The notes under the pieces: model-generated
Seen by the model: only the letters and a program-made list of their open reading frames with translations
What the model was told of the DNA's origin: nothing
The model's database searches: none
Made by a program: the position numbers and the translations under genes
Shown here: positions 24,976-37,138 of the stretch, piece by piece
Layout of the letters: every line of letters starts with the position of its first letter
Position numbering within the stretch: position 1 is the first letter of the stretch
DNA from: Pezizomycotina sp. ARF18
Lineage: Eukaryota; Ascomycota
Direction: 5' to 3'
DNA length: 64,000 nt
Assembly (NCBI GenBank): GCA_002224055.1
Contig: AZLU01000020.1
Coordinates: 124,001-188,000 of the forward strand

Positions 24976-27900
24976 AATCTAGGACAAAAAAAAAAAAAAA
25001 AGAAAAAGAAAAAAAGAGAGAGGAGTGTATGTATGATAAGGTACTCTTTTTAGATGTATATCGTGGGAGGGTGTATTGAACTTCTCCCACTTCTATAGTC
25101 TTTCCCTTTTCCACGATATTACTACTTGTTGGTCTCGACGTCCATTTCCTTTGTTCAAATATTTATTAATTACTATGCTTTTCTCTTATACACGCTCTTA
25201 TTGATTCTAGCTCCTGTATTACTGATGCATTCATTGATTTATTTTATTTGTTCATTTTATTTTATTTTATTTCTCGCTCGTCTTCACGCTTCACAGCTTC
25301 ATATTCTGATTTCCTTTTCATTATTTACAAAAATTAGAAGTATCAATTTTCTGCATGTTGGTATTGCTAACTACTTACGTATATATAACGCACATCATCA
25401 GCGAACGTGGGCTTGACCAGCCACGTTCTGTTTGTATACAATACCCTCTTTAGAATACTTATTTACTTAATAATGAACTGTTTCTTATCTCTACTACAAC
25501 GGACACTACGTGGGTAACTTGCGCTCATCTTAGCTCTGCATATACTAGTATAACACGAGAAGTGATACTATTTGCTTTTTCCCTCAACTACCGAAGCTCA
25601 TGGTTCGCTAATGAGCATATATGGTCGAACGAGGCCATCGTATGGAGAATTACCAGTTCTCGCTTGGAACTTATTATTGGCTTAATATATAGATAAATTC
25701 CTGGCTACAGCGCACTTCGAAGGCGAGACGCGATGGCTGACGCAAGAGGTGGAGATATCCTGCTAATATATATACGTAGACCTAAATTTGGACAAATTCC
25801 GTCGGACGTTCCTTTAATAATAGCGTATTTTCTTGACGTTAACATGAGGGGAAACATTCGATTAATTAACTCAACGAACAAGAATTCTTCGCGTCCCGCT
25901 CCAAGCGAAAAGGAAACGTTAACCCAGGGTTTTATTAAATATTCGGAGAAATGGTCTTATGAGCTATACGCGGATTGGAAAGTCTTGCCCGAGACTTGTC
26001 TGGAAAACCTGTTTATTGACGTCAAAGGGTTCTATTTTCTTCGGACGAATGTTCGTTATCGGTATGAATCGAAACGAAACGAAAACGTTAATTTAATATA
26101 TTATAGAAGCTAGGTAGAAGGGAAAAAATCGCCCGGTAATTATAAAGGGTCCCTATATCAGGCAAAATATTATATCGCAGTGGGGTTCGTCATTATGGCG
26201 CAGGAACAGAAAACTTTCCAGTTGCTTCGGGACGTTTCTTTGCCCTTTGGGAGTTGTTCGCTTCATGCACCGTCATAAGTTTGGCCTCGTGGATGGGGAT
26301 AAAATATATTACAATCGATGTCGGAAGAGCAATCGCGCGGCCTGAAACAAATGAAGACATTCCGCGGTTTAATAGATTCTTTTATTTCCCGTTGAAACAG
26401 ATGAGATGGTGCAACGCCATAGTATAGTTCAAGAAATATATGATTAATACTAAATTGCAATGTGGATACTTAAGCTTACTATTAATACGACTAGATTATC
26501 TTATATCGGCGCTTGTTATTGCCCGGAGGCTTCAAAGCCGATAGTACTTTGAAGCAGGCGGTTTCTTACCAATACATCCCCCACTGTGAAAGCTAAGTGA
26601 TGCTTCCACAGTAAGGATTTCCAGAAAATCACAAGCCACATCGAGGTGCCTCCGAAGCAATGTCATACGTACCACTGATGACGAGGGTCAATATACACTG
26701 GGCTGAGAACAAGAGAAAGCCCTGGCTTCCTCGGCGTTGCGTTGGCGAAGCGTGAAGCTAGTAGTTTGAGAGTATTTAGCCCCAAGAAAGCGTACTGCAG
26801 ACCCCAAATATATCTACAACAAGGCATTTGCAACCCCGATAATATGCTTGTAACCGGTACCCACTGCCTTTCCACTGCTCTTCGTAGTTTCTTTATCCCG
26901 AGCTTAGCCTTTCGATCTCATGATTCTTGAATTAATTAGTTGAAACGGTCCAGTGGCTTCTCTGGTTCGACAACGGCAATAATGATCGTATATTGAAGCC
27001 TCCGAAGAGAAGATGCCTGTATATATTCCATGATCTGCACCATAATAGCTAGGATGAGCTGCTAGATTGGCTGAGTGGGCTGGAACACCCGTTCGCTTCC
27101 ACAAAAGCACCCCCAAAACCACGCAATGCGACGCCCACATTTGCGAAAGCCCCGGACTCTCCACCGATAGCATGAACAAAGGCAAGACACAGAGACATTA
27201 TGCGATGGGAAAATATATGCCTACCTTTTGCCCTTTGTTGTCTCTGCCGCCCCAGCGAAACAGTGCCCTGGAGCTGGCTTCCGATAGACAATCCTGACGT
27301 GTTTTTTTTGCTTATATTTGCTCTCTCGCTACTTTAGCGTTCCCGAATTCTAGGGGCTATTTTTCTTTTCTCTCCTGGAATTGAAGACTTCGAATGAAAC
27401 TGATACTTTAAGATATACTCCAATGAGCTCCCTTAAACGTAGAAAGCTCCACAATATGGAACCTGCCGGACAATAAATAACACCAGGGCTTCTTTAATTG
27501 AAAGAGTTTTTATAACTCCGCCTGAGGCTTCCTTCCTTTCTTCTTCTTTTCTTTTTTTCTATCGTGAGCATGGACAGTTCACCTGCCCCTACTTCCGTTT
27601 GGGGCGTTATACCTCCAACGATTTTGTATAAGACGTTGTCGAACGGCTCGACATGGTAGGTTTTGCTGCATTTAAAAGAGGGAGCCGTTTGCGACCCATG
27701 TCCGTATTAGTCGAACGAAAGGCGAAGATGAACGGATAGAGTCTGGGGACAAGTGGATTTTCATCGATTGTGATTAACGAACCACAAGGGCCTTGACCAG
27801 GTAAGGTTCTAGTACCGAAGAGGCGGCTTTTTCTTTGTAGGGTATCTTTTAATAGTGGATCGACGGACGTTAAAGCAGTGTTTGGTAGAGTTCGAGATAG

Positions 27901-28159
27901 ATAAAAAAGTAGTACCTATATGGAGAATTTTCTTTAGTACCGCTGTTCGCGCTTAGATTTCATATGAATGATATCTCTTCCGTCATTTCTATCGTCGTCC
28001 TTCTTTTGCTTCTCTCTTTCTCCTCAGGCTGTGCCTGATTCTCTTGATTCTTCTTTCTGTTTTTCCCTTTGTGAACCTTCCTGTCAGCTATAGTCTTTTA
28101 TGAATCAGAGTCGAAGAGCACGGGATGCTTTCAATACTCACCCTTCTTAATATACTAAT
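24976..28159. other. Gene-poor stretch (about 3.2 kb)
   Basis: Begins with an A/G-rich 3' flank (about 24986-25022). A 126-codon frame at 25733-26113 (+) has no family match, and frames of this length are expected by chance in a window this size. A minus-strand patch at 26660-27290 reads protein-like in pieces but gives no motif. No gene is supported. Confidence 0.5.
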
Positions 28160-30332
28160 ATGGCTTCAAGTGCCTCTCAACGTCCGGGCGCCGACGTGCC
28201 AGAAGGGCTACAGCCAATATGGAACATGTGCCGCAGGAGTGCGTCGCAGAGCATAGTGATAAGGAATCCTGCTGATAGACACTGGCTACCAAACCTTCGA
28301 CAACGGCACCGAAGACGACACCATAATCACCGGCGTAATGAGTTCACGATCGCGTACAGGCTCGATAAATCATGGAGCGCCGAGACAACGGCAACCTGTC
28401 AACCCGTCGGCCTTTTTAACTTCAAATTCGGCCGCAATACGGTAGCGGGTACGCACCCTCCCGAGACTGTACGGGGCGCCATGTTCGAGAGCCGACGGGC
28501 GACAGCATTCTATGGGGTGGAACGACTTCGACGCTGACAGCTCTTTCACGTGGGCGCAGAGCCTCCGGATGACAGCCAGTACTCGCTGTGGAGAAGCCCA
28601 TCATCAGCGCGGGCAGGATTCTATGTGCTGCAGCACACGATTACGGACCAGAACAAAAAGCCGCTGACGAGGCAAGCTGCCGGCGCGAAAGCTTCGGCGA
28701 CGATAAAGGTCTTGCGTTCCACTTTAACGTCTGACGGACAGCGGTACCTCGAGCGAAAACTTTCTGAGCGTTCAGGCCAGCGATTCACAGTTCCATTCTG
28801 GCATGGTGGGTAAATAGAATGATATGAAATCAAAATTCTTTTGTGTAATTACTAATAAGCAACCTATTATTACAACAGATCAAGCTTGATTTAGTCAACA
28901 TGGTAGCCACGAACATGTCGACCGAAGAGATGTTCCGAGGGCACGAGCGGGAGCGGAAATGGTATATATACCTGACATAGGTGCGAAGGGGATATTAGTC
29001 CTCATCGGAGGCGGTGAGAAGGACGTAGGCGTTCTGAACCAAGATCCTCTGGGAGCCCTCGTACGATGTCGAAGGTCCACATATTCGATATCGCTTCTAT
29101 GGACCACCCGCAAACACCAAATGGGACGTGGTATAATCAAACGACAACGGGGATATCCCTCCTCCCCGCCGAGCATGCCTGACCGTCAGTACGGCACAGG
29201 ATGGATCGAGTCATAATATGAAGGATCACTTCTCACTAGACGGTGTATAGATGAAGATGGCGGATCAATAGCGTTTTAGATGCTAACTTATCGTTTTGAT
29301 ATAGCTATATGTTTGGTGGATGGGACGGCGCAAGAGCTACGACGATGGTAGTTTGGCATCAAATACAGCTTTCTGGCTTTTATCAGGCCATGAAATACTA
29401 ACACCTTTATCTTCACACTGTAGTCTACATCCTCTCCTACCGTCGTTCAAGTGGATCAAAGTCGATACTGTGGCCGAACCGACCAAAGCACGCGACGCCA
29501 GGTTCCGCCACGGCTGCCACATGTCCACCCCGCGCAAATGCTCGTCACGGGCGGACAGAAGACGTTGGACCTCGAGACGCTGCGACATTTGGAACATGAG
29601 CGTCAGCGTGTTCGACCCTACCACCTTGAAGTGGGGTTTCGGTACACGGCCCTGTCACGGCTGCCGTATGAGGTTCCCGAGCCGGTGTTCATGGATATCG
29701 GAGGAAGGTACGTCGTGATCAGAAAGATTTCCAAGAAAATAATGGATAAATATTATATTAGCCAACTGCAGCAGCTAACGCTATATTGTCGTATTTGAAA
29801 ATTAGTGCAAAAGGCGGCGCCAAGCAACAAGCTCCAATATCTGGCTGGTCATCCAAGGACCTCTCCCTCGTCTTCCAAGGCAAAGAGCCGAACCCTCCTC
29901 CGTCTAGAAAGTCTAACAAGGCCCGCATCGGCCTCATCGTCGGCGTCATTTTTGCTGTGCTAGGTCTAATCTCGCTGGTAATTTTCGCGAGGTGGTACTT
30001 CATGAGGAGGCGGACGAATAAGGCGTTAGCCATACACGCCAGTCTATACGTGTCAAAATCGCAGGTAGCGGTGCCGATGGTATGGGCGACCGCGGTAACC
30101 CTGAAGATGAATGTCGACGCGGCCGGCGAGAACGAGCTGGGCTGCAAGGCGAATGTACGGTCACGATCCAGAGATAGCAGAGTTGCCTGCTGATAATGAG
30201 GGCACCTTGCAGAGGATCGAGATAATGCAGAATCGGGAGGTGATGCAGAGATATAACGGACTGCTTCACAAAGCAAGTGAGAGCACGCTAGTGGCCGAGA
30301 GAAGCAATAGTTCTGAAAAATCACGCACATAA
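28160..30332 (+). CDS. Kelch-repeat single-pass membrane protein
   Basis: A beta-propeller of kelch repeats followed by one membrane helix and a cytosolic tail, a common fungal cell-surface architecture of mostly unknown role. Visible pieces: CRRSASQSIVIRN, YIDTGYQTFDNG (first blade), ETVRGAMFES, GLAFHFN, GILVLIGGGE, VHIFDIAS with TWYNQTTTG, RRACLTVS, YMFGGWDGA, LPSFKWIKVD, QMLVTGG, and YEVPEPVFMDIGG. The membrane helix is ARIGLIVGVIFAVLGLISLV, followed by the stop-transfer RRRTNK. The tail ends ASESTLVAERSNSSEKSRT, stop at 30330-30332. Introns lie near 28811-28880, 29217-29304 and 29708-29805. The N-terminus at 28160 lacks a signal peptide in the frame seen, so the true start may be upstream or shifted. 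Frame changes are frequent. Kelch assignment is firm; partner unknown. Confidence 0.8.
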
Positions 30333-30621
30333 ATCAACGTAGACATTTCAAGCATACATAATTCCATTTTAGCATAGTACATAATAGCTTAGTCAATACT
30401 TGTAATATATTTTCTGTAATTTAAACTTAAATCTTCTTCAAATTGAACTACTATCTGCAGAGTTTCAATACTTAGGTAGAAAGGAAACAGTATCGTGCTC
30501 GATTTTTCGAACATAAAGTTTTGCTAGAACTAAACGAATTATTCTCTTAATAATTCCTACTTTTTAACCCCTTTCCATGTCGTTCGAGGAACAGTAGCTT
30601 TAGTCAATCTACTAGAAGTAT

Positions 30622-31626
30622 TTACTCAGAGGCGGCCCAGATACTGTTGATGTTGCCTTCGTATCTTGGAACGCGGCGGTGTACCCATTTTCTCACGATC
30701 GCCATGCACGGGCTACCCCGAAGTTGAGAAATCTGGTTAGTGTATTCGTTCGCGCATCGATCAAAACATTGAGGGAACGCAGTAACCTCGAGAACGTGTT
30801 ACTTACTCAGCTCTCTTTCCACCCTCTTGCTCGATTACTATTCGATAAAGGCAAGTGGTTGACGTATTAGCTATTAGTTACTAGTACGCCCGTCTGCGAA
30901 GGATACTTTGCTAGGACAGAGGGTAACTCACGCTTCAGCGATTCCTCGATGCCGTTGACGGCAAACAGATGCGGTTGGCTACGGTGGTTCGTGGGACTTC
31001 AGATGCCACGACGTGGTTCTCCTTTGTCGTCAAGCGGAGACCTGAATATCATGTTACAAACATTGCCGTGAGTGGAACGAACAGCAAAGCAAAATTTGAA
31101 ATTTAACCGCCTATTCGAGTATGTCGTGGTTGCTTACCTCCCCGAACATCGGGATATCTTCCTTGCTATACTAAGTCATTCCATAACGAACGTGAGGATC
31201 CGGAGCCAATTACGATAATGGGAAACAATGTGGGTAGGTAGCGTAATACGTACGACTCTGTAAAATACCGGCTCGCCTTCCTTGTGGAAGGCGGATGGTT
31301 GAACTTCCAACCAAAGATCTGAGAACAAGACCGTCAGATAGATACTGGCAGCGTGGGTAAAGAGCCACTCAGGTGGAGTATCAAGAGGCGAAGAGAAGGT
31401 TTCGGAAGGATGGAACGTTACATTGCCGTAGAACTTTTCGGCGCGGTCCATGTCTTGAACTGGAATCTCGGTCCAGCAGACACATCCGACTAAGAGAGAC
31501 GGGCAGCATGTGTTAGAAAGACGCAGACTTAACTTATGTATTTCGAAGGAAGTAGGGCGTGGGGAGGAAACGGCTTGCCTTGGGACAGTAGCTGGACTGC
31601 TGGGTAGTGGCGGCGGCGTCAGACAT
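30622..31626 (-). CDS. Glyoxalase/VOC-family protein
   Basis: A small metal-binding enzyme fold shared by glyoxalase I, dioxygenases and bleomycin-resistance proteins. The start at 31626 gives MSDAAATTQQSSYCPK. After an intron (about 31490-31578) comes VGCVCWTEIPVQDMDRAEKFYGN, then a GTAACG-donor intron and IFGWKFN, the typical first half of a VOC module. Later exons give KEDIPMFGE, HLFAVNGIEESLKR, VIEQEGGKRAE and the terminal EGNINSIWAASE with stop at 30622-30624. About six exons are separated by 60-110 nt introns. The first donor reads GCAAGC rather than GT, and the join is out of phase by one base. It resembles stand-alone fungal VOC proteins; substrate unknown. Confidence 0.75.
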
Positions 31627-31822
31627 GCTGAATAGAGGCGTAGTAGAAGTAAATCTTAAAGTGAGAGGCTGAATACGAGGGTAGAATATAATGGTTGAAG
31701 AGCGTCTAAATAGAGAAATATGAGTTCTTGATAGCGAAGAGCTGATGATGTTTAGATTTGGAAGGAGTTTGTTCATGGTAAGACTCGGGTTATATTCACC
31801 TCGAGAGGGGGAATTGGAGTTG

Positions 31823-31830
31823 TTTATATA
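31823..31830 (-). promoter_or_regulatory. TATA box of the VOC gene
   Basis: TATATAAA on the minus strand, about 195 nt upstream of the ATG at 31626. Position and orientation fit. Confidence 0.45.
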
Positions 31831-33486
31831 GACAAGAAAGAGGTCCTTTGGAATCATAAACTATGCCGGTAGAAATCCTATCATATGTTAGGCAAACGAA
31901 GAGGGAAAAAACGGTGTTGTACTGAGGGAATGTTGGAGGAGGGGCGATCAACTCAGGCCAATCTTCCATTCATCTCTTAACAATCCGTACTACATCGTGC
32001 GCACCAATACCAGTCAACGAAACTCGTCAACGAATTCTCGTAGTTCGGTCGAAACTGCAGCATCCTCCTGCAGTCTCGCTCGGCTTTTGCCGGAGTCTAC
32101 AACGGCAGGAAATTGGCCGACGCTAGTTTAAAAGGTATGACTCCGTTCGAACTTCAACAAGTTGCAACTGCATGATGCATGGGACGTCCTGATTTTCAGC
32201 GAATGTCGGCCGAGAATAGCAAATGAAGACGGAGGGAGACGTGTCCGACCTGCAAGGAAACGCGAAATGATCACGAATTCACCTGACTCGGGCGTTTGTT
32301 TGTCCGATTGTGTGTCATAAAACGTGCAAAGGATTATTAATTAAAGGATACTACGCCAGGTTCGAAATTCAAGCTTTTTCCTTGATATTTCGGGATTAGT
32401 TCTATTTGGCGACCAATCAGAGCACTAATCCGGTTGCTTTTAGGCGAAATACTCGAGAGCGATTACAACAAGGCCTATCTATATTTTTCTTCCACTTTAT
32501 CTACATGATCGTATTCACTTCTAAACTGTAATATTCCAGGTATAACTGGCGTGAAATAACATCCAAGCCTAGTTCTCGAATCTAAGCAATCATAATATGT
32601 TTACTGGCACGTCGCCCTTCTGAGCTCATGTACTCGCTCACCTGATAATCGAGCACTTGGTATACTACTAACTAGTACCAACCTTGGGATGCTAAGAGAG
32701 CCGAGATGCCAAGGCTCTTCCAAGGACTTGGAATCCCAGGCTTTCCTTCTCTTCGATAATCGGATCATCCTTGACACTGGCTTAGTCTAGCTAGCATTTC
32801 ACCTCTCCTACCTACTAATACCTGATTGAGCAGGTAAACCGATGCGATTTACCCGCGCATGTACATTATTGTTAGAGGCCTGTCTGACTTTTTATAGAAA
32901 AAACCTGATAAATTCTTGCAGAACGTAGAACATGTTGGCTTCTAGATTTGTCTTAATCTGCCCAGCCCGCTGCAATTGTCATATACTGGTATTCTGAGCG
33001 GCCCGAGGCACGGATAGGAAGAAACACTGTGACCCAATGTCTCCAACTCGCCCACGCCAACCCACTTCACCGGATCCTTCTTACACTTCCTTTCACCTGT
33101 CCTATCCTTTGCACAGCCCCCATGTCTCTTAGGAGCCATAAGGAACTAGGCATTCGCTAAGACATCGTATCGCTTCATATAACCCTAGAATATGCACTTT
33201 GCGACACCAAATCAGGGCTACTACTGAAGTACATCCTAAGTAATCAGTGTGTGTGTGTGACCCGGGCTGGTTTTGCGGGGCAACTCACGGAAGGAAGAAG
33301 GTAAGAAGGAGGTGGTGTGGATCATGCAAATCGCCCAATATGCATATTACGAGCCGTCTCAAGCTCTTCCCCCCATTCTTTTCTATTTCCCTCGTGGCAA
33401 CCGGCATCATCGTAACCCGTCAAATTATTTCCATCAAAACTTCAGCCCGCCGGCTTCACAGTTGTCCCAGAACTGTCTTGATACTT
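31831..33486. other. Intergenic, no recognisable gene
   Basis: Divergent flank between the VOC gene and the F-box-like gene. A 65-codon minus frame at 32942-33139 is Lys/Cys-containing but has no signature. A short GT repeat lies at 33247-33259. Confidence 0.5.
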
Positions 33487-35107
33487 CACCGTATCTATAT
33501 TCTTTCGATGTTCCTGCTAACGAGATCCTCGATGATGTGCGTGATTTGTATATTATCCCAGTACATATACCAAGTGTTTTATAAAGCAATGTGGTTCTTG
33601 TCGCTAGTGGTTTCAATCTCTACTGAGTGGTCTCGTAAATCTAGATCTTCCAACGAGTAGATTACCCGACTCTCCGCAACGCCAGACTCGCAGGACGACA
33701 GGTCCACGAGGCGGCCTCGAGGTGTTCTTCTCAAGATGGACGTTTGACATCGGTCACAGCCTGGAGGACTGCTCCTACCGGATGAAGGGCGTTGCGAATA
33801 CGCGACACTTAGGCCAGATAAGGGCGTCGTCGCCTCCGCCCGGGGAACTCTACCCGAAATTTTGCCGGACAGCGAGGTATCCTTCCGGCAGGCGATGAAG
33901 CGCAGGATAAAGCAGTCCACGATAGATGACTCGAGCAAAGTGTCGGGGTTCAAAGTGAACAGGGAGTACCTGCGCATCCTGTGCAGGCAATATGCCGTTA
34001 CTTACTTCTGGCATCTCAAGAGGCTTCTCAGCAGCGTCGCGCCGCACCTGGAGAAGTTGTATATCGTCGCAGACTGCGACCCCGATCCAGACGACAAGAC
34101 GAGGGTTACCTAGCGAACGTTTCCGGCAGTTTCTTCATCAAAATGCTCACTAGCACTCTGATTAGTGTCGAGCTGCCTTCGCTATCGTTCACGCGCGTTG
34201 ATTTTCACGGCGTACTCTGCCAGTTTTCCCAACGAGAGGTCTTTGCGGAGGAACACACCTTCTCTCAGTGACTCCGAGCTTCATAATCTTCGGTCCTTCC
34301 TGGGCTCAATTCAGTATATAGGCATCAAAGTCGGCAGCCTCCACGAGATGCTACCCGACCCGGATGCAGTGCCCACGTTTACGGTACCGTCAGCGAGGAT
34401 AACTACGCCATCTCCCTACTCGACATCAAATGCGTAACCAGCGTTGCGAAGAAGCTCAAGACCATCGCCTTCGATTACACCGGTCACGATTACCTTGGCT
34501 ACAGGCTCAGCGACGCGGACTTCACAGGCTACCAGGAGAAGTGCGTACGGAACGCGAACTTCTCGACGGTAACATTCCTCCGCGATATCACCCGCTGGGA
34601 CTTAAATCACCGAAATATTCCGAATTTCGTTCTCCGTTCCATAATTATTGATAATGTGTGCCTACGACTCGAGACGTTCATGAACCGCTGGCAGCAATGG
34701 GATGGGGCGACGTTTTCAAGTACGAATCACTGTCTCAAAACCCCTTTGCGAAATAGTATTTACAAGATCGAGACTAACCTTGTTCTTTCTTTTATTCGTA
34801 GCGCAATACTCAACGAAAGGAGTCTGCAGACCGTCACCGACCTACGCCTCTCGCGGCTATCGTACTTCTTCCTCGTCAATTCTCGGTACCCTGAAGAGAT
34901 GAGAATTTCCGGGTGGCCATACCTTCGCCCTTGATTACCTCAATAGACGCGGATTTGGAGGCCTTCCAGAGGCTCAGGGATGGCCTGATCGAGCGACGAG
35001 AAGAGGCAGGCCTCGAGAAGGACGAGTGGCTCTCGGACTTCTGCATGCTGCCCGAGGTGATGAAAAAGATCAGTGAAGATGATGCTGGTAAATGTGTAAT
35101 CTCGTGA
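33487..35107 (+). CDS. F-box-like protein
   Basis: F-box proteins recruit targets to SCF ubiquitin ligases. The N-terminal piece FDVPANEILDDV matches the LPNEILDxV opening of fungal F-box domains. After an intron, DYPTLRNARLAGRQVHEAASR continues the helical domain. Long downstream segments (SFRQAMKRRIKQSTIDD, AVTYFWHLKRLLSSVAPHLE, LLDIKCVTSVAKKLKTIAFD, FTGYQEKCVRNANFS, IIIDNVCLRLETFMNRW, TVTDLRLSRLSYFFLV) look like the leucine-rich C-terminal part of such proteins. The last exon ends ...EDDAGKCVIS, stop near 35107. An intron is likely at 34720-34800. The precise start is not seen and several one-base breaks occur. Substrate unknown. Confidence 0.65.
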
Positions 35108-36010
35108 AGGTACCGGGCTACTATGAACTATTTCTAGGACCAAATCATTCATATTTTCCTCTCTCTTGCGTTTTCTTTCACGGCTGGAGAGCGTTTCGAT
35201 TGCGAGGTTTCTCAGTTTTATCGATGTTTAATTTGAATAATAGTGTTCACTGACCGCACACCGCTAACTTGAAGTGCTTAATTTCCGTGCGTTCGATAAA
35301 TAACAAAATTCGCGATCTTCAAAAGTCTCACAAAGGCGAACTTGCGAACTTCATCTTACCTTCCGCTATAATACTCCACGAGTGGCTCTAATTAGCATCT
35401 ATCTGTGCTTGTATATACGATGTATATAATTCAATTTATCCGCAATCTAGCAATCGTAATCGCATGTTTCGGAGCCACCATTATCCGTCACTTCTAAAAG
35501 TAGTCTTACAACATGATTGAGTATCTCGGAGCCTTTTAACGCTTTTTTGTCAGTTGCAACTGATATTATATTTCATGCAGAACAAATTTCCTTCAAACTT
35601 GTCAAACCGGGGCAGGTATCGGCGCCTCGATAGCCTGTTTCAGCAAGCAAATATGGCAGGCAACCATGAACTCGTTATATTTCGCAAGAAACATCATCTT
35701 TTATGCGTAAGAAACCTTAAGTACGCTGCGCGTGTACTAAATCGAGAGAATAACAATCTAGAAGGATGATGGATAAATCATATATAAGAGAAAGGAACTA
35801 TCGATCAAAAAGAATCTTCCACTGAGATTCTTCTCGAATTTCTTTTAAAATTCTCTATAACGTCAGGCTAAACACTTCTATAGCGTGAGGTTCACTATAG
35901 GAGCTAGCTCAAGCGACGGTTGCATAAAAAAAAACCAAATACCATTCACAGCCAATAACGAACAAAACCTTATCCGTCTTACTTCTTTACCCGCTGCACC
36001 CACTGTCACA
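35108..36010. other. Intergenic; promoter side of the small secreted peptide gene
   Basis: AT-rich. A 71-codon frame at 35554-35769 (+) shows no features. A TATA box lies at 35781-35788. Confidence 0.5.
35781..35788 (+). promoter_or_regulatory. TATA box of the small secreted peptide gene
   Basis: TATATAAG, about 223 nt upstream of the ATG at 36011, in the right orientation. Confidence 0.45.
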
Positions 36011-36462
36011 ATGCGTTTCAACGCCATCTACGCCGTTACCATCCTCGCCGTCTCCGCATCTGCGGCCCCCACGTCGCCAAGCTCGAAGATGGTCGATCCG
36101 GAGCTAGTCGTTCTAGCAGAGCTAACACGTAAGTACTACTGTATCGATCGCGTTGAAAAAGTGCCCGTATCGAAGTGTGTTTGGCTAATAAAGTGCAACT
36201 CCGAAGCTGCTCCACGAATAGAGGACCTCGACAAGCGGGAAGAACTACCCGTATGGCATGACAGGACGGCGCATGACGCGCCTGCGAAGGTAGGGAAGAG
36301 ATTTCACACTCCGAGTTTCATGTAAGATCGCTATACACTCTTGCTATTCAGGCGTGTTCTTAGAGAGTACAAGCTGACCTTGAGATTTTCATGCAAAACA
36401 GCAGCGATTTATTTTCTGCATTTGGCCGTGGAACACACAGTGCTAAGTCGTTGAGCTCATGA
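36011..36462 (+). CDS. Small secreted prepropeptide with Kex2-type sites
   Basis: No known family. The start at 36011 (CACAATGCG context) opens a signal peptide MRFNAIYAVTILAVSASAAP. Two introns fit well. Intron 1, 36129-36206, is 78 nt with GTAAGT, branch CTAAT and AG. Intron 2, 36322-36401, is 80 nt with GTAAGA, branch CTGAC and ACAG. Splicing both gives exons of 118, 115 and 61 nt, a 97-residue protein ending SAKSLSS with stop TGA at 36460-36462. Dibasic KR sites after DLDKR and KVGKR are typical Kex2 sites and would release an acidic peptide beginning EELPVW and one beginning FHTPSF. Unlike its neighbours the gene shows no frame break. If intron 1 is retained the frame stays open and adds 26 residues with three Cys. 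If intron 2 is retained the protein stops at FHTPSFM. A secreted signal, effector or ribosomal-peptide precursor are all possible. Confidence 0.6.
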
Positions 36463-37138
36463 AGACGTAGACGCGTGACGCGTCGTTGAATATCACCAGT
36501 GGTGTTATTAATAGATTGCGATAAGGTGCAGGCGAGGGAATGTATTATAGTTGTACTATAAACCAGGTGGGCCTTGTATTTTTAATATACTTTAGAGACG
36601 AATCGAAGAGACTCTGCTTGATGAGCTTATAAGGCGTGTGCTCGAATCCCTGCAAACGATATATAACTTCATGTTATCAAGCACTGGCGAGGTCATGAAG
36701 CGGGGCATTAATACTAATGGATACTAGTACTTGAATTTTGGATTGATCCGGTCTTTGAGTCACTTCAAGCAGTTGATTCTGGCCTAATAGCGTATAATAT
36801 ATGGTAATAAGTAAACGCAAGTTATATTCACTCCCATATGCGTCTTTAATAATAATATACTAGCTACCTAGAAAGGACCTCAAGTTGACTCCTGTGGATA
36901 CATTGGCAGCCATCGCGACATGCACGGACGTGCGTCACCTGGAAACAAGCTGGAAATTAGGTTGAGGTTTACGAATAAATATTTATATATTCTATGCTTT
37001 ATTAACATTAAATAATAATGCGGTATCCACTGATAAAAAGCCCACAATGCTAAATATATATATGCAATAAATAAATAAAAAAGAAATCCAACATATGACC
37101 AGAACTCGGATATGACATGTCTAGGGATCATGCAACGC
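36463..37138. other. Intergenic, 3' flanks of two genes
   Basis: Lies between the 3' ends of the peptide gene (+) and the GH16 gene (-). The hydrophobic 83-codon minus frame at 36880-37131 is AT-driven and has no support. Confidence 0.5.

Noticed and set aside
25733-26113. 126-codon plus-strand open frame
   Set aside because: Length is within what chance gives over six frames in 64 kb; no motif, signal or splice support.
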